Assembly (NCBI RefSeq): GCF_000420325.1
Contig: NZ_ATUS01000002.1
Span: 186,001-250,000 of the forward strand
Reading direction: 5' to 3'
DNA length: 64,000 bases
Origin: Spongiibacter tropicus DSM 19543
GTDB taxonomy: Bacteria > Pseudomonadota > Gammaproteobacteria > Pseudomonadales > Spongiibacteraceae
The notes under the pieces are model-generated. The model was not told where the DNA came from. It saw only the letters and a program-made list of their open reading frames with translations, and ran no database searches. This document shows positions 9,101 through 18,908 of this stretch, piece after piece. Numbering within the stretch: position 1 is the first letter of the stretch; each line of letters opens with the position of its first letter. The position numbers were made by a program, and so were the translations under genes.

Positions 9101-9718
9101 ATGAGCAAGGTCATTATCGGTCTGAGTGGTGGTATCGGCAGTGGTAAAACCGCGGTATCTGACCGTTTCGCGGAAAAGGGTATTGACGTCATTGACGCCG
9201 ATGTCATCGCACGCGTTGTGGTCGAACCCGGCACCGAAGCACTGACAAAAATTCGAGAGCATTTTGGCGACGGCATCCTCGACAGTGATGGGCAGCTTCG
9301 CCGTGCCGAGCTACGCAAACGCATTTTCAGTAACCCCGACGAGAAACAATGGCTGGAAGCGCTGCTGCATCCGCTTATTGCCGAGGAAACGTTGCGACAG
9401 CTCGGCAATATTCAAAGTGCCTACGGCCTGTACGTCTCTCCCCTTCTCGTAGAGGGAGGTCAGAAGGCCCTGTGCGACCGATTACTCGTGGTCGATGTGC
9501 CGGAAGCGGTGCAGCTTGAACGAACCATGGCGCGTGATGACAATGAACGCGCACAGGTGGAGCGCATAATGGCCAGTCAGGCCAGCCGGGAACAGCGGCT
9601 GGCGGCCGCTGATGATATTCTGGACAACAGCCAAGCCATCGACACACTCGATGCTCGCGTTGAAGAACTTCACCGGAAATACTTACAGCTGGCGCAGGAG
9701 AAAGCCAATCGTGGCTAA
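9101..9718 (+). CDS. coaE: Dephospho-CoA kinase
   Basis: Phosphorylates dephospho-CoA at the 3' ribose hydroxyl, the last step of coenzyme A synthesis. Protein of 205 residues starting MSKVIIGLSG at ATG 9101, with AAAGGA upstream. P-loop GGIGSGKT at 10-17, followed by the family DADVIAR segment and a C-terminal helical lid. The gene follows pilD after 23 bases and overlaps the start of yacG by 8 bases. The pilB-C-D-coaE-yacG order is conserved in Pseudomonas. Confidence 0.95.
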   Translation: MSKVIIGLSGGIGSGKTAVSDRFAEKGIDVIDADVIARVVVEPGTEALTKIREHFGDGILDSDGQLRRAELRKRIFSNPDEKQWLEALLHPLIAEETLRQLGNIQSAYGLYVSPLLVEGGQKALCDRLLVVDVPEAVQLERTMARDDNERAQVERIMASQASREQRLAAADDILDNSQAIDTLDARVEELHRKYLQLAQEKANRG

Positions 9719-9932
9719 GCTTACCCAATCAAACCGTCCGGCCGTAGCCTGCCCGAATTGCGGGACAGCTCAACAGTGGGACAGCCGTAACCCCTTTCGT
9801 CCTTTTTGCTCGGAACAATGCAAGAACCGCGACTTCATTGCCTGGTCGAATGAAGAACACAGCATTCCGGGACAAGCGGACTATGAAGATATTCTTAGCG
9901 GGGATCTAGAAATGGCCCCGGAACGGGAGTAA
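9711..9932 (+). CDS. yacG: DNA gyrase inhibitor YacG (small zinc protein)
   Basis: Small zinc-binding protein of 73 residues that binds GyrB and inhibits gyrase in E. coli. Four Cys ligands are visible: C14 and C17 (CPNC), C33 and C37 (CSEQC). The tail is acidic. The start is GTG 9711 (MAKLTQSNRP), overlapping the coaE stop by 8 bases, with GGAG about 9 bases upstream. A longer in-frame extension into coaE has no family similarity. Its stop directly abuts the stop of the convergent mutT, leaving no intergenic terminator. Confidence 0.92.
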   Translation: MAKLTQSNRPAVACPNCGTAQQWDSRNPFRPFCSEQCKNRDFIAWSNEEHSIPGQADYEDILSGDLEMAPERE

Positions 9933-10346
9933 TCAAGCGCCCTGAATGGCCTCTACAATAGCGTCGTTGGCTTTCGGGAATGCATAGTCATTCAGGTCCG
10001 CCACATCGATCCAACGCAGTGGCTGTCCTTCTTTGCCCGTGGGCACTCCCTGAAACTGACGCACCCAGCAGACTTCCAGCCGCACCGCCTTGTCGCCGTA
10101 ATCATGTTCAATCGTCATCAGCGGCTCACAGCGTTCCGGGGCGACATCAATCCCCAGCTCCTCATGTAACTCACGAACTAAAGCCTGAGCGAGAGTTTCT
10201 CCCTCTTCAATCTTTCCACCGGGAAATTCCCACAGCCCGCCCTGATGGCGTTGCTCTGCGCGTCGGGCAATGAGTATGCGATGCTCGTCATCACACACCA
10301 CGCCAACAGCGACTCTCACTAAGGCTTTAGCTTCGGTACTCGGCAT
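9933..10346 (-). CDS. mutT: 8-oxo-dGTP diphosphatase, Nudix family
   Basis: Removes oxidised dGTP from the nucleotide pool. The Nudix box is complete: GGKIEEGETLAQALVRELHE followed by ELG, with all the metal-binding Glu residues. The ATG at 10346 gives 137 residues (MPSTEAKALVRVAVGVV) and overlaps the end of argJ by 20 bases. A GTG at 10319 would give about 128 residues, close to E. coli MutT, and neither start has a strong ribosome site. The single-domain form lacks the C-terminal ThiE-like domain found fused to MutT in some Pseudomonas. It is probably translated from the argJ transcript. Confidence 0.9.
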   Translation of the reverse strand: MPSTEAKALVRVAVGVVCDDEHRILIARRAEQRHQGGLWEFPGGKIEEGETLAQALVRELHEELGIDVAPERCEPLMTIEHDYGDKAVRLEVCWVRQFQGVPTGKEGQPLRWIDVADLNDYAFPKANDAIVEAIQGA

Positions 10347-11544
10347 TAATTTTGACGTAATCGTAGGAAAAATCGGTGGTCCACACGGTTTCAGCCACAT
10401 CGCCCCGACCGAGATCAATGGCGATGACAATCTCTTCCTGCTTCATCACCGCCGCGCCCGCTTCCTCAGTATAGGACGCAGCCCGACCGCCTTTGTCGGC
10501 AATCAATACATCGCCCAGATGAACCTGTACGCCGCTGACATCCAGACCCTCAATGCCTGCGCGACCAATCGCGGCCAGAATGCGCCCCCAATTCGGGTCG
10601 CTGGCAAATAGCGCCGTCTTAACCAGCGGCGATTCAGCAACCGTATAGGCCACCTTCAATGCTTCTTCACTGGACTTGGCGCCGCAGACAGCCACTTCCA
10701 CAAACTTGGTTGCCCCCTCGCCATCACGCACAATCGCCTGCGCCAAATCGAGAAAGACTTCGTTGATCAAATCCGTCATGGCAGCCAGCAATTCAGGCTC
10801 ACGTTCTGATATCTCGACACCCGATGCACCGCTTGCCACCAGCATGCAGGCATCGTTGGTGGAGGTATCGCCATCAACGGTAATGCGATTAAAAGACTGC
10901 TCCGCCGCGTCGCTAACAAGGCGTTGCAGCAGAGTTTGCGCGATAACCGCATCGCAAGCCACATAGCCCAACATGGTCGCCATATTGGGTTTAATCATGC
11001 CCGCGCCTTTGGAGATACCGGTGACGGTAATGGTCTTACCCTGCCATTCGAACTGACGGGAGCATGCCTTGGGGCGGGTGTCGGTCGTCATGATACCGCT
11101 GGCTGCATCAGACCAATGCTCGGCAGACAAATCAGCCAGCGCTGCGGGCAGGGCCGCGATAATTTTATCGACGGGCAAGGGCTCGCCAATCACACCGGTA
11201 GAAAACGGCAACACCTGCTCAGTCGGACAGCCGGCCAAATCAGCTAGCGCCGAGCAGCACTGCTTGGCAGCCTCAAGCCCTGAAGGCCCGGTACCGGCAT
11301 TGGCATTGCCGGTATTTACCAGCCAGTAGCGTGCACCGGACTGCTGAAGATGGGACTTGGCTATCGTCACCGGCGCAGCGCAGAACGCGTTCTTGGTAAA
11401 CACGCCAGCAACCGTGCTGCCCTCGGCAAGCTCAAACACCACCACATCTTTGCGACCGGCTTTCTTGATTCCCGCACTGGCGATACCAATGCGCACGCCA
11501 TCAACCGGGTGCAACACGCCAAAGTCACCAGACCCTACCGCCAT
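10327..11544 (-). CDS. argJ: Bifunctional ornithine acetyltransferase / N-acetylglutamate synthase
   Basis: Recycles acetyl groups in arginine synthesis by moving acetate from N-acetylornithine to glutamate. Length 405. The autoprocessing site is intact: in GMIKPNMATMLG the nucleophilic Thr is residue 190, so the precursor should split into alpha and beta chains before it. The N-terminal segment (GVRIGIASAGIKK ... VVVFELAEGSTVAGVFT) is typical. It follows secA after 20 bases on the same strand and overlaps mutT downstream. No arginine-operator pattern was recognised. Confidence 0.95.
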   Translation of the reverse strand: MAVGSGDFGVLHPVDGVRIGIASAGIKKAGRKDVVVFELAEGSTVAGVFTKNAFCAAPVTIAKSHLQQSGARYWLVNTGNANAGTGPSGLEAAKQCCSALADLAGCPTEQVLPFSTGVIGEPLPVDKIIAALPAALADLSAEHWSDAASGIMTTDTRPKACSRQFEWQGKTITVTGISKGAGMIKPNMATMLGYVACDAVIAQTLLQRLVSDAAEQSFNRITVDGDTSTNDACMLVASGASGVEISEREPELLAAMTDLINEVFLDLAQAIVRDGEGATKFVEVAVCGAKSSEEALKVAYTVAESPLVKTALFASDPNWGRILAAIGRAGIEGLDVSGVQVHLGDVLIADKGGRAASYTEEAGAAVMKQEEIVIAIDLGRGDVAETVWTTDFSYDYVKINAEYRS

Positions 11545-11564
11545 GCTTTGCTACTCCTTGTGCC

Positions 11565-14312
11565 TTAACCCAGCTTACCGTGGCATTGCTTGTATTTTTT
11601 ACCCGACCCACAAGGGCAAGGCTCATTGCGCCCCACTTTACGCCCTTCGCGCACAAAGGTTTCGGGGACAGCTTGTTCAGGTGCTTCGCCAACGTCCTCC
11701 TCAGGCTCTGCATTCATCGCAGACGCCTCAGCGTGCTGGAATTCCATCGCACGGCGCGCCTGCTCTTCGCGACGCTTACGCTCCAGTGCTTCCGCACTTT
11801 CATCCTGCTGCAACTGCAGGTGAGCCAGGAAACGGACAACCTCGTGCTTGAGGCTGTCGAGCATTTGTTGAAACAGCTCAAACGCCTCGCGCTTGTATTC
11901 TTGCTTAGGATTTTTCTGGGCAAATGCGCGCAAGTGAATGCCGTGGCGCAGGTGATCCATGGTAGCCAGATGCTCCTTCCACAACGTATCCAGCACCTGC
12001 AACATGATATGTCGCTCAATTTTGCGCATATCCGGGCCGACCTTCTCACACTTCGCCTCGTAACCCGCCGTTACCGCATCGAGAATGCGCTCACGAACGC
12101 CTTCCTCTTGCAGCTTTTTGTCTTCTTCCAGCCACTGGGCAATCGGCAGTTTGACTTCGAAGTCATTCTCCAGCCGACGCTCCAGTCCGTCGACATCCCA
12201 CTGCTCAACCATGCTCTGCATGGGAATATATTCACTGACGACGTCATTAACCACATCGCTGCGAATCGCTGCCAACATCTCGCTGATGTCTTCCGACTCC
12301 AGCAGTTCATTACGCTGCTGATAAATAATCTGGCGCTGGTCATTTGCCACATCGTCGTATTCCAGCAACTGTTTGCGGATATCGAAGTTGCGGCCTTCGA
12401 CTTTGCGCTGGGCTTTCTCGATGGCATTGGACACCATACGGTGCTCGATCGCTTCCCCTTTCTCCAGACCCAGCGCCTGCATAATGCTGCGCACGCGATC
12501 AGAGGCAAAGATCCGCATCAAATTATCTTCGAGTGACAGATAAAAACGCGACACACCCGGGTCGCCCTGACGGCCGGCACGACCGCGCAGCTGGTTGTCG
12601 ATACGGCGGGATTCATGGCGCTCGGTGCCGATAATATGCAGGCCACCGGCCTGAATCACCTGTTCATGACGCTCTTTCCAGGCTTCGCGCAGCTCGTTAA
12701 TCATCGCCTCTGACGGGTTGTCGAGCTTTTCCAGCTCGGCATCGACGCTGCCACCCAAGACAATATCGGTACCTCGACCGGCCATATTAGTGGCGATAGT
12801 CACTACGCCGGGGCGCCCCGCCTGGGCAATAATTTCGGCTTCTTGCTCGTGGTATTTGGCGTTTAGCACCTTGTGAGACATGCCCGCTTGCTTGAAGCGC
12901 TTGGACATTTCTTCAGAGGTTTCTATCGACGCCGTCCCCACCAGCACCGGCGCACCGGTTTCGACAATGGCTTTCACATCGTTGACGATGGCGTCGTATT
13001 TTTCTTCTTTGCTCAAATAGACCAGATCATTGTGGTCCCGACGAGCATTGGGTTTGTTGGTGGGAATCACCACTACGTCCAAACCGTAAATCTGGCGGAA
13101 TTCAAAGGCTTCCGTATCAGCGGTACCCGTCATCCCGGCCAGTTTGTCAAACAGACGGAAGTAATTCTGGAAGGTGGTGGATGCCAGCGTCTGGCTTTCC
13201 GCCTGAATAGTTACTCCCTCCTTGGCTTCAATCGCCTGATGAAGACCTTCCGACAATCGACGGCCCGGCATCGTCCGGCCAGTATGCTCATCAATCAGCA
13301 CAACCTGGTCGTTCTGAATAATGTATTCGATATTATTGTGGAACAGTACGTGAGCGCGCAGGGCCGAGTTCACGTGGTGCAGCAGGTTCAGATTGCTGGC
13401 GGAGTAAAGGCTGTCCCCTTCATCCAGCAAGCCCTCTTTAATCAGCAGCTCTTCCACTACTTGGTGACCGGCCTCCGTCAGCTCCACCTGCCGCATTTTT
13501 TCATCGACGCTGTAGTGGCCTTCTTCCGGCTCCGAACCGGCCACTTTCGGCTCATCCGTTTCAGGCACCGGTTCCAGCTTGGGAATAAACTTGTTGATTT
13601 GCCGGTACAGCGCCGAGCTGTCTTGGGCTGGACCGGAAATAATCAGTGGTGTGCGCGCTTCGTCGATCAGAATAGAGTCGACTTCGTCGATAATGGCGAA
13701 GTTCAGGCTACGCTGATAGCGATCTTCAATCGCAAAAGCCATATTGTCGCGCAGATAGTCGAAACCAAACTCATTGTTGGTGCCGTAGGTGATGTCGGAT
13801 TGATAAGCAGCGCGCTTTTCATCACTGCCCTGCCCGGCACGAACAACACCGACGCTCAACCCCAGGAATTCATACAGCGGACGCATCCAGTTCGCATCAC
13901 GCTGGGCCAGGTAGTCGTTAACCGTAACGACAAACACGCCTTTACCTTCAATGGCATTAAGGTAAACCGGCAATGTCGCAACCAGCGTTTTACCCTCACC
14001 GGTACGCATTTCGGCGATTTTGCCCTCATGCATACTGATACCACCGATCATCTGCACATCGAAGTGCCGCATACCCAGCACACGGCGTCCCGCTTCACGG
14101 GCGACAGCAAAGGCCTCCGGCAGTATCTGATCCAGCGTCTCACCAGCGGCCACCCGCTGACGGAACTCTTCAGTCTTACTTCGCAGCGCCGCATCATCCA
14201 GCGCGGTCAGGGATTCTTCTAAAGCGTTGATACGGGCCACGACCTTGCGCATGCGCTTGAGTTCTCGGTCGTTTTTGCTTCCAAATATCTTCTTGACTAC
14301 TGCTGTGATCAT
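11565..14312 (-). CDS. secA: Preprotein translocase ATPase SecA
   Basis: Motor ATPase that drives secretory proteins through SecYEG. The 915 residues are full length. Walker A (GEGKT) at 105-109; [15 protein letters not shown] near 210 begins the domain arrangement leading to the preprotein-crosslinking domain; the second nucleotide domain carries [10 protein letters not shown] and RGRAGRQGD. The C-terminus has the zinc/SecB-binding motif [13 protein letters not shown], so SecB interaction is expected. No secM-like arrest gene precedes it, and lpxC is the next gene upstream, separated by 256 bases. Confidence 0.97.
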   Translation of the reverse strand: MITAVVKKIFGSKNDRELKRMRKVVARINALEESLTALDDAALRSKTEEFRQRVAAGETLDQILPEAFAVAREAGRRVLGMRHFDVQMIGGISMHEGKIAEMRTGEGKTLVATLPVYLNAIEGKGVFVVTVNDYLAQRDANWMRPLYEFLGLSVGVVRAGQGSDEKRAAYQSDITYGTNNEFGFDYLRDNMAFAIEDRYQRSLNFAIIDEVDSILIDEARTPLIISGPAQDSSALYRQINKFIPKLEPVPETDEPKVAGSEPEEGHYSVDEKMRQVELTEAGHQVVEELLIKEGLLDEGDSLYSASNLNLLHHVNSALRAHVLFHNNIEYIIQNDQVVLIDEHTGRTMPGRRLSEGLHQAIEAKEGVTIQAESQTLASTTFQNYFRLFDKLAGMTGTADTEAFEFRQIYGLDVVVIPTNKPNARRDHNDLVYLSKEEKYDAIVNDVKAIVETGAPVLVGTASIETSEEMSKRFKQAGMSHKVLNAKYHEQEAEIIAQAGRPGVVTIATNMAGRGTDIVLGGSVDAELEKLDNPSEAMINELREAWKERHEQVIQAGGLHIIGTERHESRRIDNQLRGRAGRQGDPGVSRFYLSLEDNLMRIFASDRVRSIMQALGLEKGEAIEHRMVSNAIEKAQRKVEGRNFDIRKQLLEYDDVANDQRQIIYQQRNELLESEDISEMLAAIRSDVVNDVVSEYIPMQSMVEQWDVDGLERRLENDFEVKLPIAQWLEEDKKLQEEGVRERILDAVTAGYEAKCEKVGPDMRKIERHIMLQVLDTLWKEHLATMDHLRHGIHLRAFAQKNPKQEYKREAFELFQQMLDSLKHEVVRFLAHLQLQQDESAEALERKRREEQARRAMEFQHAEASAMNAEPEEDVGEAPEQAVPETFVREGRKVGRNEPCPCGSGKKYKQCHGKLG

Positions 14313-14381
14313 GTTGAGCCGTTGGTTCTCAGAGGAATTTCAGGTCCTGCCTGACAGAGCGACAGCGCCGCGCGTCACGCT

Positions 14382-14410
14382 AAACTACGTCAATGAAGTT
14401 CAGATGACAA
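14382..14410 (-). promoter_or_regulatory. Possible sigma-70 promoter for secA
   Basis: Minus strand TTGTCA (5/6) and TAGTTT (weak) lie 17 bases apart, about 70 bases before the secA start. The -10 is poor, so this is tentative. An independent promoter would make sense because a hairpin follows lpxC. Confidence 0.3.
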
Positions 14411-14521
14411 AATTTCAAGGGCATCTGGGTGGCACTGTCAGAACGATGTCGCAATGACATGGCCGGCAGGAGTCGCGCACGCTGCGCTACCGTGGGGCAA
14501 TATCGCATACATGGAAAAAGA

Positions 14522-14554
14522 TTGCTATTCCCACCCGGCGAGGTGCCGGATGGG
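14522..14554 (-). terminator. Probable terminator after lpxC
   Basis: On the minus strand a 10-base stem (14545-14554 with 14530-14539, two G-U pairs, 5-base loop) follows the lpxC stop by 14 bases. A T-containing but interrupted tract (AATAGCAATCTTTTT) follows. It may only partly end the long dcw transcript before secA. Confidence 0.5.
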
Positions 14555-14568
14555 AAAGAGGAGTGCCA

Positions 14569-15483
14569 TCAAGCACTGGCAGCAGCGGCTGCCGCGTAGG
14601 TAATCGGCGCGTCGGCGGGATCTTCGAAGGTCACCCATTCCCAAGCGTCGGTTTCTTTGATGAGCTGTCTCAGCGACGCATTATTCAAGCCGTGGCCAGA
14701 CTTGTGCGCCTTGAATTCACCAATCAGGCTGGTACCCAACAGATACAAATCGCCGATGGCGTCGAGCACCTTGTGCTTCACAAACTCATCTTCGTAGCGC
14801 AGACCGTCTTCGTTCAGAATCCGGTATTCGTCTACCACGATGGCATTGTCCACACTGCCGCCCTGAGCAAGGCCCTTGGAACGCAGGTACTCGATCTCAT
14901 GCATAAAACCGAAGGTGCGGGCCCGGCTCACTTCCTTCACGAAGGAGGTGCTGGAAAAATCCAGCTCGGCGTGGCCGGTACGGTCGCGAAAAACCGGGTG
15001 ATCAAAGTCGATGGTAAAAGAGACTTTAAAGCCGTCAAAAGGGAGGAAACTGGCAACTTTATCGCCATCTTTTACCGTAACCGGCCGCTTGATACGGATG
15101 AACTTCTTGGGTGCATCCTGCTCCTCTATGCCCGCTGATTGAATCAGGAACACGAAGGGGCCCGCACTGCCATCCATAATCGGCACTTCCGATGAGCTCA
15201 GCTCGACGTAGGCATTGTCAATGCCCAGCCCCGCCATCGCTGACAGCAAATGCTCAACCGTTGATACCCGGACATCGCCGTTCACCAGCGTGGTAGACAG
15301 GGTCGTATCACCGACATTTTCCGCGTGAGCGTGGATCTCAACGACCGGGTTCAAGTCCGTTCGTCTGAAGATCACCCCGGTATCCACCGGTGCGGGCTTC
15401 AGGGTAAGAAAGACTTTTTCTCCGGTGTGCAAACCAATACCGGTCGCCCGGATGGTATTGCGCAATGTTCGTTGTCTGATCAT
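14569..15483 (-). CDS. lpxC: UDP-3-O-acyl-N-acetylglucosamine deacetylase
   Basis: Zinc amidase for the committed step of lipid A synthesis. Length 304, typical of the family. Zinc and catalytic motifs are present: VEHLLSA (His78) in the first domain, and HKVLDAIGD in the second, supplying the His and Asp ligands. Start ATG 15483 (MIRQRTLRN) is canonical. It lies at the end of the dcw cluster behind ftsZ, the usual gammaproteobacterial place. Abundance in E. coli is set by FtsH proteolysis through the C-terminal tail; here the tail is Ala-rich (AAAAAASA). Confidence 0.97.
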   Translation of the reverse strand: MIRQRTLRNTIRATGIGLHTGEKVFLTLKPAPVDTGVIFRRTDLNPVVEIHAHAENVGDTTLSTTLVNGDVRVSTVEHLLSAMAGLGIDNAYVELSSSEVPIMDGSAGPFVFLIQSAGIEEQDAPKKFIRIKRPVTVKDGDKVASFLPFDGFKVSFTIDFDHPVFRDRTGHAELDFSSTSFVKEVSRARTFGFMHEIEYLRSKGLAQGGSVDNAIVVDEYRILNEDGLRYEDEFVKHKVLDAIGDLYLLGTSLIGEFKAHKSGHGLNNASLRQLIKETDAWEWVTFEDPADAPITYAAAAAASA

Positions 15484-15583
15484 GGTTCACACTCTTACTA
15501 AAGACGCAAAACGCCGCCTAGCGCAGCACCCTGGCCGTAACCGACCGGGTGGCGCCAACTGCTACCGCTGCCGTACTTGCGTA

Positions 15584-16741
15584 TCAGTCAGCTTGGCGGC
15601 GCAAAAACGCAGGAATATCCAGATATTCCATGTCTTTGTCTTCCACCACCGGCGAAGCGGGAACGGCTTCACGAGCGGCAGCTGCCTGCTGGTTACGCAT
15701 AATTGTCGGCCGGTCCAGCTTGCGGTAGTCACTAGCGCGCTCAACGGGCTTGCTCTCGACCACTTTCAGCGGGGCTTCCTGCGCGATGCCGTCCAGACCA
15801 GTTGCCACGACAGTGACTCGCAGCTCGTCGCTCATATCCGGATCGATCACCGTACCAACCACCACGGTAGCGTCCTCAGACGCAAATTCCTTGATAGTAT
15901 CCCCGACATCGCTGAACTCGCCTAGGGAGAGGTCCAATCCCGCGGTAATATTTACCAAAATGCCACGGGCACCCTCGAGGTTAACGTCTTCCAGCAGCGG
16001 GCTGCGAATCGCGGCCTCAGCGGCTTCACAGGCACGGTTCTCACCGCTGGCAATACCACTGCCCATCATCGCCATACCCATTTCAGACATCACGGTGCGC
16101 ACATCGGCAAAGTCGACGTTGATCATACCCGGACGGATGATAAGGTCAGCAATGCCTTGCACCGCCCCCAACAATACGTCGTTGGCCGCCTTGAAAGCAT
16201 CCAGCAGACTGGTGTTTTTACCCAGCACCGGCAGCAGCTTCTCGTTGGGAATCGTGATCAGCGAGTCAACGTGCTGACGCAGTTCCCGCATGCCCGCTTC
16301 AGCAACGGTCATCCGCTTCTTGCCTTCGAAGGGGAAGGGCTTGGTGACCACTGCCACGGTCAGAATACCCAGCTCACGCGCCACTTCTGCAACCACTGGC
16401 GCGCCGCCAGTACCAGTACCACCACCCATACCCGCGGTGATGAACACCATATCGGCACCTTCCAGTGCTTCCGCGATGCGATCGCGATCTTCAATAGCCG
16501 CCTGACGCCCCACCTCGGGGTTGGCACCTGCGCCCAGCCCTTTGGTGATGGCGGTGCCAAGCTGCAGAACAGTTTTTGACATCACATCCGTCAACGCCTG
16601 CGCGTCGGTGTTGGCGCAGATGAAATCCACACCATCAACATCGTTGGCAATCATGTGCTTAACGGCATTGCCGCCGCCACCACCGACACCCACCACTTTA
16701 ATTACTGCGTTCTGAGGAACGTTATCTACGAGTTCAAACAT
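15584..16741 (-). CDS. ftsZ: Cell division GTPase FtsZ
   Basis: Tubulin-like GTPase that forms the Z ring. I start it at ATG 16741 ([10 protein letters not shown]), behind AAGGGAG; an upstream start would add 14 residues not seen in the family. Length 385. The tubulin signature GGGTGTGG is at 106-113. The globular domain is followed by a linker of about 50 residues and the conserved C-terminal peptide [11 protein letters not shown], which binds FtsA and ZipA. Preceded by ftsA with a 79-base gap and followed by lpxC after 100 bases. Confidence 0.98.
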   Translation of the reverse strand: MFELVDNVPQNAVIKVVGVGGGGGNAVKHMIANDVDGVDFICANTDAQALTDVMSKTVLQLGTAITKGLGAGANPEVGRQAAIEDRDRIAEALEGADMVFITAGMGGGTGTGGAPVVAEVARELGILTVAVVTKPFPFEGKKRMTVAEAGMRELRQHVDSLITIPNEKLLPVLGKNTSLLDAFKAANDVLLGAVQGIADLIIRPGMINVDFADVRTVMSEMGMAMMGSGIASGENRACEAAEAAIRSPLLEDVNLEGARGILVNITAGLDLSLGEFSDVGDTIKEFASEDATVVVGTVIDPDMSDELRVTVVATGLDGIAQEAPLKVVESKPVERASDYRKLDRPTIMRNQQAAAAREAVPASPVVEDKDMEYLDIPAFLRRQAD

Positions 16742-16820
16742 GGTTTTTCTCCCTTTTGCATGATCAGCCGTGCTGCCAAACACGACCGGTTACTACTTCG
16801 TTAAAAACAGTGTTGTTGTG

Positions 16821-18050
16821 TTAAAAATTGTTCTGCACCCAGTTTTTCAACCGGGATACAAAACCGTCCTGACGAACGCGCCCGCGCCCGCCGGATTGTT
16901 CCTGATGCTTCAGTCCGTACTGCAGCAAACCCACGCTAGTGGCATAAATTGGATTGCGCACAATGTCGGTGAGGCCGCGAATACCCTGCGGAGACCCAAT
17001 GCGCACAGGCATGTGGAATATCTCTTCCGCCAGCTCAACGACGCCCTCCATCTTTGAAGTACCGCCAGTCAGCACAATGCCCGCCGCACAGAGGTCTTCG
17101 TAGCCGCTGCGGCGCAATTCGGCCTGAACCAGCGTGAACAGCTCGTCATAGCGGGGCTCAACTACCTCTGCCAAGGCCTGACGGGACAGCTCACGCGGCG
17201 CGCGCTCACCCACGCTGGGCACTTTGATGGTTTCACCTTCACCCGCGAGCTGAGTCAGCGCACAGGCATATTTGATTTTAATTTCCTCGGCGTACTGGGT
17301 GGGCGTACGCAGCGCCATGGCGATGTCATTGGTCACCTGATCACCCGCGATGGGGATTACGCCAGTGTGGCGTATCGCCCCGTCGGTAAAGATGGCGATA
17401 TCGCTGGTACCACCACCGATGTCCACCAAGCACACCCCCAGCTCCTTCTCATCGTCTGTCAGCACCGAGTAACTGGACGCCAACTGCTCGAGAATCACGT
17501 CCTCGACCTCGAGGCCGCAGCGACGGATACATTTCTCGATGTTTTGCACGGCATTCACCGCACAGGTCACCAGGTGCACTTTGGCTTCCAGGCGCACACC
17601 TGACATGCCCAATGGTTCCTTGATGCCTTCCTGTTCATCGATCACAAATTCCTGAGGCAGGATATGCAGCACTTTCTGATCGGCAGGAATCGCCACGGCC
17701 TGAGCCGCATCAATCACCCTGTCGAGATCCAACTGAAAGACTTCGCGGTCACGGATCGCCACGATACCGTGAGAGTTGAGGCTGCGAATGTGGTTACCGG
17801 CGATCCCCACATACACGCTGTGGATTTCGCAGCCAGCCATCAACTCCGCCTCTTCCACGGCCCGCTGAATGGACTGGACGGTGGACTCAATATTGACGAC
17901 CACGCCTTTCTTCAGGCCACGAGAGGGATGCGAGCCAATACCCACAACCTCCAGCTTGCCCTCATCGTTGATCGCACCCACAATCGCCACCACTTTCGAG
18001 GTACCGATATCCAGTCCGACCACCATTCTTCCGGCATTTGCATTAGACAT
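16821..18050 (-). CDS. ftsA: Cell division protein FtsA
   Basis: Actin-like ATPase that ties FtsZ to the membrane and recruits late division proteins. Length 409. Actin-fold nucleotide motifs include VVGLDIGTSKVVAIVG near residue 10 and a second phosphate loop, VDIGGGTSDIA. The C-terminus DGFVSRLKNWVQNNF is the amphipathic membrane-targeting helix. The start ATG 18050 has a strong GGGGGAAG ribosome site. It lies 78 bases after ftsQ. Confidence 0.97.
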   Translation of the reverse strand: MSNANAGRMVVGLDIGTSKVVAIVGAINDEGKLEVVGIGSHPSRGLKKGVVVNIESTVQSIQRAVEEAELMAGCEIHSVYVGIAGNHIRSLNSHGIVAIRDREVFQLDLDRVIDAAQAVAIPADQKVLHILPQEFVIDEQEGIKEPLGMSGVRLEAKVHLVTCAVNAVQNIEKCIRRCGLEVEDVILEQLASSYSVLTDDEKELGVCLVDIGGGTSDIAIFTDGAIRHTGVIPIAGDQVTNDIAMALRTPTQYAEEIKIKYACALTQLAGEGETIKVPSVGERAPRELSRQALAEVVEPRYDELFTLVQAELRRSGYEDLCAAGIVLTGGTSKMEGVVELAEEIFHMPVRIGSPQGIRGLTDIVRNPIYATSVGLLQYGLKHQEQSGGRGRVRQDGFVSRLKNWVQNNF

Positions 18051-18128
18051 TGCTGCACTTCCCCCAAGCGATGCACGATGTGAGCACGAGGTGACGTCGA
18101 CCTTCTTTTAGCAACTCAATGTGCATGG

Positions 18129-18908
18129 TTATCCCTTGTTCTGTTGTTCGGCCCAGGCAACGGCCAGACCATTTACATAGCGCATATCCACACGCGCGAC
18201 TTTGGCGAAATCTGCCGCCAGAGACTGGCGGTATACCCACAGAAAACGCCGCAACTTCTCCAGCGGCTCCTGCCGCCCCAACACCAGCTCCACATCATTT
18301 TCGATGCGAGCGGTCCAACTACCCCGCGCACTCATTTCCAGCGTATTGAGCTGCAGATTTTCATCACCCAGCAGCTGGCTCATCAATCGGTACTGGCGCA
18401 TCATCTCCAGCGCACTGCCCTCTGGACCGTCCAGCACCGGCAGATCACCGCGGTAAGCACGCCCTTCTTCCGGTTCGAAAATACGGCCGCGATGGTTTAA
18501 CAAGCCACCACGCCCCCACACAGCAATTGGCGTTTCTTCAACGATGGTGATTTTCAGTTCACGCGGCCACAGCCGCTCCACCACCGCTCGGTATACCCAC
18601 GGTTCCTGCTCCAACTCGGCCTGAATCGCAGGCAAATCCAAGCCCAGATACCCGACAGCCAAATGGCTGGTCACCCGTTCAACGAGTACCTCTCGATTCA
18701 CGTGGTGCAGATCACCCGCAAAAACCACTCGCTCAACGGGAATACCGTCGAGACGCTCTCCCAGTTTTTCCACGCCGTAGACAAAACCCAACGCAGCCGA
18801 CAGCAGCAACAGGCGATTAAAAATTCGCCCCCACTCCCGGCGACTTCCCATGCGGCGCTTTTCTTCGCCGCCACGGGAGCGCTTGAATCGGTTCTGCTTA
18901 GCCGCCAT
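18129..18908 (-). CDS. ftsQ: Cell division protein FtsQ
   Basis: Bitopic divisome protein linking early and late components; partner of FtsB and FtsL. Length 259. A basic cytoplasmic N-terminus (MAAKQNRFKRSRGGEEKRR) precedes one membrane segment (about 30-47). The POTRA domain begins near GIPVERVVFAGDLHHVNRE, followed by the beta domain. The start overlaps the end of ddlB by 11 bases, so the two are translationally coupled. Confidence 0.95.
   Translation of the reverse strand: MAAKQNRFKRSRGGEEKRRMGSRREWGRIFNRLLLLSAALGFVYGVEKLGERLDGIPVERVVFAGDLHHVNREVLVERVTSHLAVGYLGLDLPAIQAELEQEPWVYRAVVERLWPRELKITIVEETPIAVWGRGGLLNHRGRIFEPEEGRAYRGDLPVLDGPEGSALEMMRQYRLMSQLLGDENLQLNTLEMSARGSWTARIENDVELVLGRQEPLEKLRRFLWVYRQSLAADFAKVARVDMRYVNGLAVAWAEQQNKG

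Noticed and set aside
11580-12536. Rightward 318-codon frame opposite the 3' part of secA
   Set aside because: Antisense shadow of the SecA C-terminal coding region; no ribosome site or domain.
12873-14222. Long rightward open frame (about 449 codons) antisense to secA
   Set aside because: It lies wholly within secA, has no recognisable domain and is His/Phe/Gln-rich in the way expected from antisense of a GC-rich coding strand.
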